Positions 7,664 to 16,346 of a DNA stretch of 38,763 nucleotides are shown here, piece by piece. The stretch is from Banduia mediterranea (GTDB taxonomy: Bacteria > Pseudomonadota > Gammaproteobacteria > Nevskiales > Nevskiaceae): assembly GCF_031846245.1 (NCBI RefSeq), contig NZ_JAVRIC010000031.1, forward strand, positions 1 to 38,763, read 5' to 3'. A program made the translations under genes and the position numbers. The first letter of the stretch is position 1; every line of letters starts with the position of its first letter. The notes under the pieces were generated by a model that saw only the letters and a list, made by a program, of their open reading frames with translations, searched no databases and was not told where the DNA came from.

Positions 7664-9657
7664 CAGGGCGGGTCGCCGGACTCGCTGGTCTCGACGGGCG
7701 CCGCTGCATCGCCAGCCGATTCCGGCCCGTCGCCCAGCAGATGCTGCTGCAGGAACAATACGACGGCGTTCTGATAAAGGTCCCGGTTCGATTTTTTCTT
7801 GAAGCCGTGGCCTTCGTCGCGGGCCAGCAGGGTCCACACCTTGCCGCCATTACCGCGGATGGTTTCGGCCATCTGCTCGGCTTCGGACCGGGGCACCCGC
7901 GGGTCGTTGGCACCTTGCGCGATGAACAGTGGCTTGGTGATGTTGCCGGCATTCTCGGTCGGCGAGATTTTCTGCAGAAATTCGCGCATGGCCGGGTCGG
8001 ACTCGTCGCCATATTCGGCACGGCGCAGGTCGCGGCGGTAGTCCTTGGTATTTTCAAGGAAGGTCACGAAGTTGCTGATGCCGACGATGTCGATTCCGGC
8101 GCGCAGACGGTCGTTGTAGTGCGTCATGCCCGCCAGCACCATGTAGCCGCCGTAGGAACCACCGATCAGCGCCACGCGCTGGGCGTCGAGCTGCGGTTGG
8201 GTCTCGATCCAGTCGAGCAGGGCGCCGATGTCCTTGACCGAGTCCTCGCGTTTCCTGCCGTTGTCGAGCGCGAGGTAGTTCTTGCCGTAGCCGGCCGAAC
8301 CGCGCACGTTCGGTACCAGCACGGCGATGCCGAGTTCGCGCAGGTAGAACTGGATCATCGGGTTGTAGCTCGGCAGTGCCTGGGATTCGGGGCCGCCGTG
8401 AATGCTGATCAGTACCGGATGCGGGCCCGGAGTCTTCGGCGCGTAGTAAAACGCCGGGATGCTGCGGGTACGGCCGTCGAGCTTGTCGAACGTGGGATAG
8501 CGCACCAGGGTCGGCAGGATGAATTCGCCAGCATCGAGTCCGCCGGTCTCGGAGCGGGTCCAGCGGCTCAGGCGGCTTTGTCCGACCTCGAAGGAATAGA
8601 CGTCGCTGGGGGTACGGGCATTGTTGAGCAGGAAGCCCAGCGAGTTTCCGTCGGGGCTGAACTCGAGATTGCGCACCAGGCCCAGCGGCAGATCCGGAAC
8701 CGGCACCATGCCGTTGACGCGCAGGTCCTGCAGATAAAGATCATCACTGCCGTCGGCATTGACCGTGAAGGCGAGGTAGCGGCCGTCGTCGGACAGTGCG
8801 AACTCCTCGATATCCCAGGGAATCGCGGCACTGATCGGCGTGGTCTCTCCGGTTTCGAGATCATCGTAGCGCAGCGTCAGGAATTCGCTGCCTTCGTCGC
8901 TGCTGTAGTAGATGCCCTTGCCATCACGCGAAAAGCGGGCATTGCCGTAGGCGACCGGCATTTCGCTCGGGCGAAACGGCGTGCGCTCGCCGGTCACGGT
9001 GTCGGCGATCCAGACTTCGCTGTCGCTGATCGAACGATAGCGCATCACCAGCAATTGCCGATCGTCCGGCGACCAGTCCAAGGCATACCAGGCACCCTGG
9101 TCCTCGACCAGCGGCGTGCTTTTCGGTGCGCCGAGCGCACTGAAATGGATGTCGGTATCGCTGCCATTGCGCTGCGTGGTGGAGTACGCGTAACGATCGC
9201 CGGCATTCGACCAGAGACCGCCGCTGTTGCGAGACTGACCGTCGGTGAGCAGGCGTGTGTCGCCGCTGCCAAGCTCGTACCAGTAGAGCTGGTAGGACTC
9301 ACCGCCGCCGACGTCCTTGCTGAAGATGAAGCCCTTGCCCTTGGGCGCGATGCTGACGCCCCCGACCGGCTCGGCATAGAAGGTGAGCTGTTCGCGTGCC
9401 GCCATCGGCCGCTGCACGTGGTGCACCTGGGTGGTTTCACCGAAACGCGTGCTGATCAGGATGCTGCCATCGGCGAGCCAGCCCTGAAACGAAGCGGAGC
9501 GCGACTGCTGGTAGCGGTTGGTCTGCTCGGCCAGAGTCTCGGGAATCGGCGGGACGTCTTCGAGCACCACGCTGCCGATTTCGACGCGATGGACCTCGGC
9601 CTGGATCGGGGCGGACAGGGCAAGCAGGGCGGTGCCGACCATGGTGGCGAGTTTCAT
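7663..9657 (-). CDS. S9 family prolyl oligopeptidase-like serine peptidase (acylaminoacyl/dipeptidyl type)
   Basis: A 664-residue exported peptidase. Signal peptide about residues 1-20 (ending PIQA). Residues 50-375 form a beta-propeller with repeated WSPDDR, FSRDGK and FSPDGN blades; residues 395-640 form the alpha/beta hydrolase domain. Triad: Ser501 in GGSYGGYM, Asp585 in GANDPRVP and His617 in DEGHGF. The HGGP oxyanion motif is at 420-423. Such enzymes cut short peptides after residues such as proline or release N-terminal dipeptides, here in the periplasm. The tail from about 643 is Gly/Ala/Pro-rich. Its stop overlaps the next start (TGATG), so the 2H phosphoesterase is probably translationally coupled to it. 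Confidence 0.94.
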   Translation of the reverse strand: MKLATMVGTALLALSAPIQAEVHRVEIGSVVLEDVPPIPETLAEQTNRYQQSRSASFQGWLADGSILISTRFGETTQVHHVQRPMAAREQLTFYAEPVGGVSIAPKGKGFIFSKDVGGGESYQLYWYELGSGDTRLLTDGQSRNSGGLWSNAGDRYAYSTTQRNGSDTDIHFSALGAPKSTPLVEDQGAWYALDWSPDDRQLLVMRYRSISDSEVWIADTVTGERTPFRPSEMPVAYGNARFSRDGKGIYYSSDEGSEFLTLRYDDLETGETTPISAAIPWDIEEFALSDDGRYLAFTVNADGSDDLYLQDLRVNGMVPVPDLPLGLVRNLEFSPDGNSLGFLLNNARTPSDVYSFEVGQSRLSRWTRSETGGLDAGEFILPTLVRYPTFDKLDGRTRSIPAFYYAPKTPGPHPVLISIHGGPESQALPSYNPMIQFYLRELGIAVLVPNVRGSAGYGKNYLALDNGRKREDSVKDIGALLDWIETQPQLDAQRVALIGGSYGGYMVLAGMTHYNDRLRAGIDIVGISNFVTFLENTKDYRRDLRRAEYGDESDPAMREFLQKISPTENAGNITKPLFIAQGANDPRVPRSEAEQMAETIRGNGGKVWTLLARDEGHGFKKKSNRDLYQNAVVLFLQQHLLGDGPESAGDAAAPVETSESGDPP

Positions 9658-9747
9658 CGGTGCGTGGTGTCCGGATTGAAAAGGGCTGGCACAAGAATGC
9701 GCAGCTGATTGTGGGCTGGCAAACCGCCGCCTTGCTGGCGGGAAGGC

Positions 9748-10353
9748 TCAGCTCTTGACGCGCATCAGCAGGCTCTCGAACTCATGCACGTTGAGCGTCT
9801 GCACGGTAGCCTGGACCTTCTTCGGGTCGTCGATCGGTCCCACACGCACGCGATACCAGGTGTCGCGGTTGTCGATCGTCACCGATTCCACGCGGGATTC
9901 GATCCCCAGCAGAGCCAGTTTGGCCTTTTGCGATTCGGCCTCGCCCGATGAGCGGAACGCGCCGACCTGGATCACGTACTGCCCGGGCGGCACCACGGGG
10001 ACCGCGCCGGGCTTTCCGCCGACGGTCTTGTCGGTGGCTTCGGGAACGACCACCTCATAGCTCGGCAGCAATTCGTAGAACGAAAAGCGCGGCTTTTCCT
10101 TGGGGGGCAGGGGCGGCGATTGGCTGCGCGCCGTGCTGGCCGGCGCCGCGGCCCTGGCTTCGGTGCGGATCACCGGCGGAGCCGCTGGTTCACCGGTCGG
10201 GCGGCCGATGTAGACGATCGCGGCCACCACCAGCCCGATCGACAGACCGACGACCATCCATAGCCAACCGGGCAATCCCTGCTTGCCCCGCGCGTGGCTG
10301 CGTTTGGCGGGGCGCTTCTGGTTGCGGTTTCTCGGAGCGTAGTCGCGCGGCAC
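9748..10353 (-). CDS. FtsN-like SPOR-domain protein
   Basis: A 201-residue bitopic inner-membrane protein. A basic cytoplasmic tail (1-28) and one transmembrane helix (about 29-50, WLWMVVGLSIGLVVAAIVYI) are followed by a Pro/Ala-rich periplasmic linker. Then come the KPRFSFYELLP motif (about 87-97) and a C-terminal SPOR domain (about 122-199, QYVIQVGAFRSSGEAE...WYRVRVGP) that binds denuded septal peptidoglycan. This makes it a cell-division protein like FtsN. The start codon is GTG and overlaps the argS stop by one base (TAGTG), so it is probably translationally coupled. The priA-argS-SPOR order is well known in gammaproteobacteria; hslVU, which often follows, is absent here. Confidence 0.9.
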   Translation of the reverse strand: MPRDYAPRNRNQKRPAKRSHARGKQGLPGWLWMVVGLSIGLVVAAIVYIGRPTGEPAAPPVIRTEARAAAPASTARSQSPPLPPKEKPRFSFYELLPSYEVVVPEATDKTVGGKPGAVPVVPPGQYVIQVGAFRSSGEAESQKAKLALLGIESRVESVTIDNRDTWYRVRVGPIDDPKKVQATVQTLNVHEFESLLMRVKS

Positions 10354-12110
10354 TACATTTTCTCCGGCGCGGCCACGCCGATCAGGCCCAGGCCATTGCG
10401 CAGCACCTGGCCGGTGGCGTCCACCAGCGCCAGCCGCGCATCACGCAGATCGGCGTCGTCGACCAGAAATGCGTGTGCGTTGTAATAGCTGTGCAGGGCG
10501 TCGGCGGTATCCCGCAGATAGTGCGTGAGCGTGTGCGGCGCCGAATTGAGCGCGCAGTTGTTCACCACCTCGGGGTAGCGCGCGAGCGCTGCCAGCAGGG
10601 CTTTTTCGTGCGTTTCCGTGAGCCGTTCGAGCTTGCCCAGGGCCTGCTCGCGGTTCCATTCGATGCCGCGTTCGGCGGCCTGGCGGAACACCGAACGAAT
10701 CCGCGCGTGCGCGTACTGCACGTAGTAGACCGGGTTGTCGTTGCTCTGCGAACGGGCCAGCTCCAGATCGAATTCCAGATGCTGTTCGTTGGAGCGCATC
10801 AGGTAGAAGAAGCGCGTGGCGTCCACGCCGACTTCGCGGATCAGTTCCTCGAAGGTGACGAAGTTGCCGCTGCGCTTGCCCATGCGCCCGGACGACAGCG
10901 TGACGAACTGGATCAGCTGCACATTGAGCGCATCGTCACGTCCGGTCAGCGCCTTGATCGCGGCGCGCACGCGCGCGATGTAGCCGTGATGATCGGCACC
11001 CCATACGTCCAGCAGGGTCTTGTGGCCGCGCGCCAGCTTGTCGACGTGGTAGGCGAGGTCGTTGGCGAAATAGGTCGCGGCGCCGTCGGCCTTGATCAAC
11101 ACGCGATCCTTTTCATCGCCAAATTTCTCGGTGGCGAACCACAGCGCGCCGTCCTGCTCGTAGACGTGGCCGGAATCGCGCAGCGAGTCCAGTGCCTTCG
11201 CCGCGGCGCCGGACTCGACCAGCATCCGCTCCGAATACCAGCGGTCGTAGCGCACACCGAAGCGGTCCAGGGTCTGGTGGATATGGGCGAGCTGGTCGCG
11301 GATCGCATAGTCGCGCAGCTCGGCATAGGCGGATTCGCCCAGCGTCGCCTTGGCCTTGCGGATCCAGGCGTCGAGATGCCGTTCGGCCTGGGCCTTGTCG
11401 CTGGCGTCGTCCGGCGGCAGGTCGGACACGTCCAGTGCGGCCGGCAGCCACTGCTCGTTGCCGGTGGCGAGCAGGCGTTCGGCGACCTGTTCGACGTAGT
11501 CGGCCGGGTAGCCGCGCGACGGGATCGCCAGCGGCGCCGGCAGCCGGCCGCTGCAATTGAGCGTGCGTACCCACACCGACACGGCCAGCACATCGACCTG
11601 GCGGCCGGCGTCATTGATGTAGTACTCGCGCTGCACGGTCCAGCCGGCGGCGGCGAGGATATTGGCCAGTGCGTCGCCGTAGGCGGCCTGGCGGCCGTGA
11701 CCGACATGCATCGGCCCGGTCGGGTTGGCCGAGACGAACTCCACGAGGATGCTGCCGCGCGTGCCGGAGCGGTCATGGCCGTAGTCCTCGCCCTGCGCAA
11801 AGATCGTCGGGACGATCTGCTGCTGCGCCGCAGCCGTCACGAACACGTTGATGAAGCCCGGGCCGGCGATCTCGATGCGGTCCACCAGTGCGGAATCCGG
11901 CAGCTTCTCGACCAGCGCCTGGGCGAGCTTGCGCGGTGGCATGCGCAGCGGCTTGGCCATGATCATCGCCAGATTGCAGGCGAAGTCGCCGAACTTCGGA
12001 TCCTTGGCCTCGTCGATCTGGACGGTTTCGGGCGGCGGGGTGTCCACGCCGAGGTCCGCGATCAGGCTTTCGATCGCCTGCCGGAACAGGGCTTGCAGTT
12101 GTTGTTTCAT
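10353..12110 (-). CDS. argS: Arginyl-tRNA synthetase
   Basis: A 585-residue class I aminoacyl-tRNA synthetase that charges tRNA-Arg in the cytoplasm. It has the N-terminal additional domain (about 1-90), then SANPTGPMHVGH with the HIGH signature at 135-138, ArgS-type blocks WGADHHGYIARV (about 370-381) and the degenerate KMSKS-type loop MGKRSGNFVTFEEL (about 410-423). The C-terminal anticodon-binding helical domain runs from about 455 (YYVQYAHARIRSV) to the final EKM. Length is normal for bacterial ArgS. It lies between priA and the SPOR gene and overlaps the latter by one base. No strong ribosome-binding site is visible before the ATG. Confidence 0.97.
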   Translation of the reverse strand: MKQQLQALFRQAIESLIADLGVDTPPPETVQIDEAKDPKFGDFACNLAMIMAKPLRMPPRKLAQALVEKLPDSALVDRIEIAGPGFINVFVTAAAQQQIVPTIFAQGEDYGHDRSGTRGSILVEFVSANPTGPMHVGHGRQAAYGDALANILAAAGWTVQREYYINDAGRQVDVLAVSVWVRTLNCSGRLPAPLAIPSRGYPADYVEQVAERLLATGNEQWLPAALDVSDLPPDDASDKAQAERHLDAWIRKAKATLGESAYAELRDYAIRDQLAHIHQTLDRFGVRYDRWYSERMLVESGAAAKALDSLRDSGHVYEQDGALWFATEKFGDEKDRVLIKADGAATYFANDLAYHVDKLARGHKTLLDVWGADHHGYIARVRAAIKALTGRDDALNVQLIQFVTLSSGRMGKRSGNFVTFEELIREVGVDATRFFYLMRSNEQHLEFDLELARSQSNDNPVYYVQYAHARIRSVFRQAAERGIEWNREQALGKLERLTETHEKALLAALARYPEVVNNCALNSAPHTLTHYLRDTADALHSYYNAHAFLVDDADLRDARLALVDATGQVLRNGLGLIGVAAPEKM

Positions 12111-12193
12111 CGGAACGGGAGAGCGGGCGGGTCACGCCCGGGAAAGCTGGGCGCGAAGTTTACCCGTGCGCCGTAACGGCCGCGAGCCGAGGT

Positions 12194-14365
12194 TCAATAC
12201 AGGTCCACCGGATCGACATCGATCGACCAGCGCACCTTGCGTGCGGATGGCAGATCGCCCAGGCCGGGCACCCAGGCCGACAACGCGCGCTGCAAGGGGG
12301 CACGCTTTTCGGCCTGCAGCAGCAGCTGGGCGCGCCAGCGGCCGGCGCGCCGTTCCATCGGCGCGGCCACTGGCCCCAGTGCGGCGACGCCCCGGCGTGC
12401 GCCCGCCTGAGCCTTGAGGCCGGCTTTGGCATCGTGCAGGAATCGCATCGCGGCGGCCGCGTCCAGCGACTCGGCCCGCAACAGCGCCAGATGCGAAGCC
12501 GGCGGCAGACCGCTGCCGACCCGTTCGGCCAGCAGTTCGTCGGCGAATGCGCCGTAGCCGTGCTCGACCAGGGTGCGCAGCTTGGGATGCTGCGGCTCAT
12601 GCGTCTGCAGCAAGACCTCACCGGCTTCGGTGCCGCGTCCGGCGCGGCCCGCGACCTGCACCACCAACTGGCCCATGCGTTCCAGCGCACGAAAGTCCAC
12701 GCCGAACAGGGCCTGATCCACGCTGACGATGCCGACCATGCTCAGGCCGGCGAAATCGTGCCCCTTGGCCAGCATCTGGGTGCCGACCAGAATGTGGATG
12801 TCGCCGCTGGCGACGTCGCGCAGCAGGCGTTCCAGCTCTCCGGCGCGACGCACGCGGTCTGAATCGAAGCGTTCCACGCGATGGTTCGGGAATCGTTCGC
12901 GCAGCGCGTCTTCGACGCGTTCGGTGCCCTGGCCGACCGGCGCCAGCGCATGCGCCTGGCACTTGCCGCACTGTTGCGGCACCACGGTTTCGTAGCCGCA
13001 GTGGTGGCAGATCAGCCGGGAACGCGAGCGGTGCAGCGTCATGCGCGCATCGCAGCGCTTGCACGGTGCGACCCAGCCGCATTCCCGGCACAGCAGTGCC
13101 GGCGCGAAACCGCGCCGGTTGATGAACAGCAGCACCTGCCCGCCGGCGGATAGATGCTTTTCGGTGGTGGCCAGCAGGCTCGACGTCAGGCCATGGCTCA
13201 TCGCCTGACCACGCGCGTCCACCAGATCGATGCGCGGCGGCGCGGTCCGATGCACGCGCTGTGGCAGGCGCAGATGCCGGTAGCGCCCGGCGCGGCCGTT
13301 GGCCAGGGTTTCCAGCGACGGCGTGGCGCTGCCGAGGATCACCGGGGCCTTCCACTGTTGCGCGCGAAATACCGCAGTGTCCCGCGCCGAGTAGCGGAAG
13401 CCTTCCTGTTGTTTGTACGAAGCGTCATGTTCCTCGTCCACCACCACGATGCCGAGTTGCCTGAACGGGACGAACACTGCGGAGCGCGTACCGATGACGA
13501 TATCGGCGCGGCCGTCGCGCGCTGCCAGCCAGGACTGTGCGCGCTGCGATTCGCTCATGCCGGAATGAAACGGGGCGACCCGTCCCGGAAAGCGCGCCTC
13601 AAAGCGGCTCACCAGTTGCGGCGTGAGCCCGATTTCGGGCGCCAGAATCAGCGCCTGTTGGCTCCGGCTCAGGGCGTCCGCCGCGACTTGCAGATAGATT
13701 TCGGTCTTGCCGCTGCCGGTGACGCCTTCGAGCAGGCTGACCGTGAACCCCCGCGCCGCGCGCAGTTCGCGCAGCACATCGCATTGCGCAGCGCTGGGTT
13801 GCGGCGCGTCGGCGGCGATGCCGGACGCGGCCGGTGGTGCATGACAGTCTTCGATCCAGCCCTTGTCGCGGGCCTTGCGCAGTGTGCCGCTGTCCAGGGC
13901 ATCGTCAGGGCGTGGCCCCTGCGCCAGTTCGTCGAGCAGGCCGAGCAAACGATGGGCGCGCGACGGTGGTTTGGCCGTGGTGCCGGCTACACTGAGACGA
14001 ACCCAGACGGGGCTCGAATCCCGAGCCGCGTTGCCGCGGCGCAAGGGGCCGGGTAGCGCAGCCTCGATCACGCGGCCCAGTGGATACTGATAGTACTGCG
14101 CGGCCCAGCGCAGCAGTTCGAGCAGGTCCGCAGACAGTAGTGGTGTCTCGTCCAGCAGCGCCAGTGGCGGACGGTATTTGAAGTCACCCGGAGAACTGCT
14201 GCGCGGTGGCTCAACCACCACGCCCACGACCGTGCGTTTGCCGAACGGCACGCGCACACGTACTCCGGGCTGGAGGCGGGCATGCATCGCCGCAGGCGCC
14301 AGGTAATCAAAGAGCCTGTAAAGCGGGGTCGCCACGGCGACCGAAACCAGTTCGAGTGCGCTCAA
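12194..14365 (-). CDS. priA: Primosomal replication restart helicase PriA
   Basis: A 723-residue superfamily 2 DNA helicase that reloads the replisome at collapsed forks. The N-terminal 3'-DNA-binding domain is recognisable (PLYRLFDYL, then VRVPFGKRTVVGVVV, residues 14-51). Walker A is GVTGSGKT (214-221) and the DEEH box is at 310-313. Eight zinc-binding Cys (426, 429, 435, 438, 453, 456, 466, 469) lie between the helicase lobes, and the motif V/VI region includes QVAGRAGR. The start codon here is TTG. A perfect DnaA box ends 3 nt upstream, where a ribosome-binding site would normally lie, so initiation may be weak or regulated. About 80 bp separate its stop from argS. Confidence 0.96.
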   Translation of the reverse strand: MSALELVSVAVATPLYRLFDYLAPAAMHARLQPGVRVRVPFGKRTVVGVVVEPPRSSSPGDFKYRPPLALLDETPLLSADLLELLRWAAQYYQYPLGRVIEAALPGPLRRGNAARDSSPVWVRLSVAGTTAKPPSRAHRLLGLLDELAQGPRPDDALDSGTLRKARDKGWIEDCHAPPAASGIAADAPQPSAAQCDVLRELRAARGFTVSLLEGVTGSGKTEIYLQVAADALSRSQQALILAPEIGLTPQLVSRFEARFPGRVAPFHSGMSESQRAQSWLAARDGRADIVIGTRSAVFVPFRQLGIVVVDEEHDASYKQQEGFRYSARDTAVFRAQQWKAPVILGSATPSLETLANGRAGRYRHLRLPQRVHRTAPPRIDLVDARGQAMSHGLTSSLLATTEKHLSAGGQVLLFINRRGFAPALLCRECGWVAPCKRCDARMTLHRSRSRLICHHCGYETVVPQQCGKCQAHALAPVGQGTERVEDALRERFPNHRVERFDSDRVRRAGELERLLRDVASGDIHILVGTQMLAKGHDFAGLSMVGIVSVDQALFGVDFRALERMGQLVVQVAGRAGRGTEAGEVLLQTHEPQHPKLRTLVEHGYGAFADELLAERVGSGLPPASHLALLRAESLDAAAAMRFLHDAKAGLKAQAGARRGVAALGPVAAPMERRAGRWRAQLLLQAEKRAPLQRALSAWVPGLGDLPSARKVRWSIDVDPVDLY

Positions 14366-14368
14366 GCC

Positions 14369-14377
14369 TGTGGATAA
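14369..14377 (-). promoter_or_regulatory. Perfect DnaA box next to priA start
   Basis: The minus strand reads TTATCCACA, the strongest DnaA-binding consensus, ending 3 nt before the TTG start of priA. A single perfect 9-mer is expected less than once by chance in a window this size. No cluster of further boxes is visible, so it looks like a regulatory box and not an origin. Confidence 0.5.
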
Positions 14378-14391
14378 CTATGGGGAAGGTT

Positions 14392-14406
14392 TGATGCGAC
14401 GCATCA
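14392..14406. promoter_or_regulatory. Perfect 15-bp palindrome in the priA/sigma-factor intergenic region
   Basis: TGATGCGACGCATCA: two 7-bp arms around a single A, with no mismatch. It lies 27 bp upstream of the priA start in a 285-bp divergent promoter region, a likely site for a dimeric regulator. The rest of the gap (14407-14650) holds an AT-rich stretch near 14455-14490 suited to promoters, but no convincing -35/-10 pair. Confidence 0.4.
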
Positions 14407-14650
14407 TTTCAGGGGCGAGGTTTTTATGCTGAATCCGGCATGAATGTCCGATGACGGTTTAAATTTTTGTTAATTCAATAGGTTGTGAAAACGTTTCCAG
14501 CCAGTTTGATAAGTGAACTTGACGAGCCGGCAATCTCCCGAACCGGGCAGTGGATGTGCATAATTGATCGGATTCGCGCGCACCGCTTCGTGTCAACGCA
14601 AGGTTCCGGCCGGCGTTCTTGACGGGGAACGGTCACAATAGAGCGAATGG

Positions 14651-15253
14651 GTGACGATGAACAAGCAAGCGCTTGCGGTACCGCTGGCGGGTCTGAATCC
14701 GGCACGGCCGATGCGTGATACGCGTGCACTCGACCGGTTTCTCGCCTCCGTCGAGCGCCGCGCCTTCCGGATCGCGGATATCGCGACGCGCGACCGCGAC
14801 GAGGCCCTGGACATCGTGCAGGACGCGATGATGCGTCTGGCCAAGAGCTATGCCGACAAGCCGCCCGAGGAATGGCCGGCCCTGTTTCATCGCATCCTCG
14901 AGAACGCGATTCAGGATTGGCGCCGGCGGCGCAAGGTGCGGAATCGCTGGCTGGCCTGGGGCTCGTCGAGCGCGGACCCGGAGGACGACAGCGATCCGAT
15001 CGAGCGTCTGCCGGATCAGGCGCCGATACCGGATGCCGACGCCTTGATGCGGGACGAGGCGATGCGTCGGCTGTGGGAGGCCTTGGAGGATTTGCCGCAG
15101 CGACAGCGTGAGGCGTTCTCGCTGCGGGTTTGGGAGGGGTTGTCGGTGGAACAGACCGCGCAGACCATGGGCTGTTCCGACGGCAGTGTGAAAACGCATC
15201 TGTCGCGCGCACTGGCCAAGCTGCGCGGACAGTTGGCAGAGGTTTGGTCATGA
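14651..15253 (+). CDS. ECF-type RNA polymerase sigma factor
   Basis: A 200-residue sigma-70 family factor (198 if the ATG at 14657 is used in place of the GTG at 14651). Region 2 spans about residues 26-96 (DRFLASVERRAFRIADIATRD...ALDIVQDAMMRLAK, then ILENAIQDWRRRR). Region 4 spans about 138-195, with the helix-turn-helix LSVEQTAQTMGCSDGSVKTHLSRALAKLR. No sigma region 1 or 3 is present, which is typical of ECF factors. Its stop overlaps the next start (ATGA). The genes downstream, a one-helix membrane protein and a DUF3106 protein, form a conserved envelope-linked operon in many beta- and gammaproteobacteria, where the membrane protein is thought to act as anti-sigma factor. Confidence 0.9.
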   Translation: MTMNKQALAVPLAGLNPARPMRDTRALDRFLASVERRAFRIADIATRDRDEALDIVQDAMMRLAKSYADKPPEEWPALFHRILENAIQDWRRRRKVRNRWLAWGSSSADPEDDSDPIERLPDQAPIPDADALMRDEAMRRLWEALEDLPQRQREAFSLRVWEGLSVEQTAQTMGCSDGSVKTHLSRALAKLRGQLAEVWS

Positions 15254-15672
15254 ACGAAAAGTCGAGATTGTTCGAAATCCAGGACGACGAGGCCTTGGTT
15301 CAGGCGCTGCGTGAACGTCTACACCGCGAAGAGGCTGCGATCGATCCGATGACGGCGGTGCGTCTGGCCGCTGCGCGCCGTCGTGCGCTCGATGCAGTGC
15401 CACAAGGCCTGTTCGCGCGCGGACTCGCCTTGGTCGGCGGCGGCACGCTGATATCGAACCGCCGTGGCTGGCTGGCCTTGCCAGGCCTGATCGTGGCGGC
15501 ACTTGCGCTGACGCTGTGGTCGCCGTGGCAAGCTGTATCGCGTGGCGCCTCGGCGCCCAGCGCCGAAACCCTGGAGTGGTTGGCCCAGGAAGAAAGCATG
15601 CCGATGTCCGCCGAGCTCTACGAAGAGCTCGATCTGGTGATCTGGCTGGAAGATCTGGATGGCAAGGTCTGA
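15250..15672 (+). CDS. Single-span membrane protein, DUF3619-like, probable anti-sigma partner
   Basis: A 140-residue protein starting at 15250, where its ATG overlaps the sigma-factor stop (ATGA). Residues 1-73 are cytoplasmic, charged and helical (LRERLHREEAAIDPMTAVRLAAARRRAL); one transmembrane helix spans about 74-91 (WLALPGLIVAALALTLWS); the acidic C-terminus (105-140, with ELYEELDLVIWLEDLD) would be periplasmic. Size, topology and place match the DUF3619-type proteins next to ECF sigma genes. Restraint of the sigma factor is inferred from this arrangement. No zinc anti-sigma motif (HxxxCxxC) is present. The next gene overlaps it by 14 bp. Confidence 0.72.
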   Translation: MNEKSRLFEIQDDEALVQALRERLHREEAAIDPMTAVRLAAARRRALDAVPQGLFARGLALVGGGTLISNRRGWLALPGLIVAALALTLWSPWQAVSRGASAPSAETLEWLAQEESMPMSAELYEELDLVIWLEDLDGKV

Positions 15673-16252
15673 GGGCAGCAGCAGCAATCTGAATGAAAAG
15701 AGTTCACGAACGCTGCGGTGCTCGCTGGCGGGGCTACTGCTGTCGCTGGGCTGTCTGATCAGCCAGCCGTGTCTGGCGCGTCCCGAACCGGCGCCGCTGA
15801 GCTGGGAGCAACTGGACAGTCAACAGCGTGAAGTGCTGGAACGCTACGAGGACGAATGGGACGACTTTTCGCCACAACGCCAGCAGCGACTCGCCCGAGG
15901 CGCGCAGCGCTGGAGTCGTATGTCCTCGGAGGAGCGCGAGCAGGCGGAGAAGAAGTTCGAGCGGTTCAAGACCATGCCCGATGAGGAAAAGCGCGAACTG
16001 CGCCGCTACGCCGAACGCTTCAATGAAATGTCGCCGGACCAGCGCGACGCGCTGCGTGACCGCTGGCGCGAATTCCGGAATCTGCCGCCGCAGCAACGCG
16101 ATCTTTTGCGCGAACGTTTCCATGCCTGGCGGGAACTGCCCGGGCCGCAGCGGCAGCCTTTGATGGATTGCATGAATCGACGTCTTGGCGGCGCCGGCGA
16201 GGATTGCAGCCGTCTGTTGCCGCCCGCGCGATCGCCCGGCAACCGGCGCTGA
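15659..16252 (+). CDS. DUF3106 exported protein
   Basis: A 197-residue exported protein. A basic start and hydrophobic segment (about residues 18-40, LAGLLLSLGCLISQPCLA) form a signal peptide. The mature part is built of repeats of about 20 residues that begin with a [LF]-x-x-[LM]-[SP]-x-x-[QE]-R pattern: LSWEQLDSQQREVLERYEDEW, DDFSPQRQQRLARGAQRW, RMSSEEREQAEKKFERF, TMPDEEKRELRRYAERF, EMSPDQRDALRDRWREF and NLPPQQRDLLRERFHAW. This highly charged helical repeat is the DUF3106 signature and recalls periplasmic stress-sensing repeats such as CpxP/Spy, though homology to those is not shown. The start overlaps the upstream gene by 14 bp, making a three-gene operon with the sigma factor. Confidence 0.85.
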   Translation: MARSEGSSSNLNEKSSRTLRCSLAGLLLSLGCLISQPCLARPEPAPLSWEQLDSQQREVLERYEDEWDDFSPQRQQRLARGAQRWSRMSSEEREQAEKKFERFKTMPDEEKRELRRYAERFNEMSPDQRDALRDRWREFRNLPPQQRDLLRERFHAWRELPGPQRQPLMDCMNRRLGGAGEDCSRLLPPARSPGNRR

Positions 16253-16346
16253 AGCGAGCCGATCGCCCGATTGCGAGTCGGGCCTCCGCTACACTATGTG
16301 GACCTGACCGGCCGGCCGCCGGTCGCCGCAATCCAGTCCTGATCGA

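Noticed and set aside
7333-9708. A 791-codon plus-strand open frame opposite the S9 peptidase
   Set aside because: It mirrors the peptidase gene, has no family motifs and is of low-complexity Arg/Ala/Val type, as expected for antisense frames in GC-rich DNA.
9948-12176. A 742-codon plus-strand open frame opposite argS and the SPOR gene
   Set aside because: The opposite strand carries clear ArgS and SPOR motifs; this frame is their shadow.
14369-14490. Possible replication origin near priA
   Set aside because: Only one perfect DnaA box, and no box cluster, dnaA/dnaN genes or clear unwinding element with repeats.
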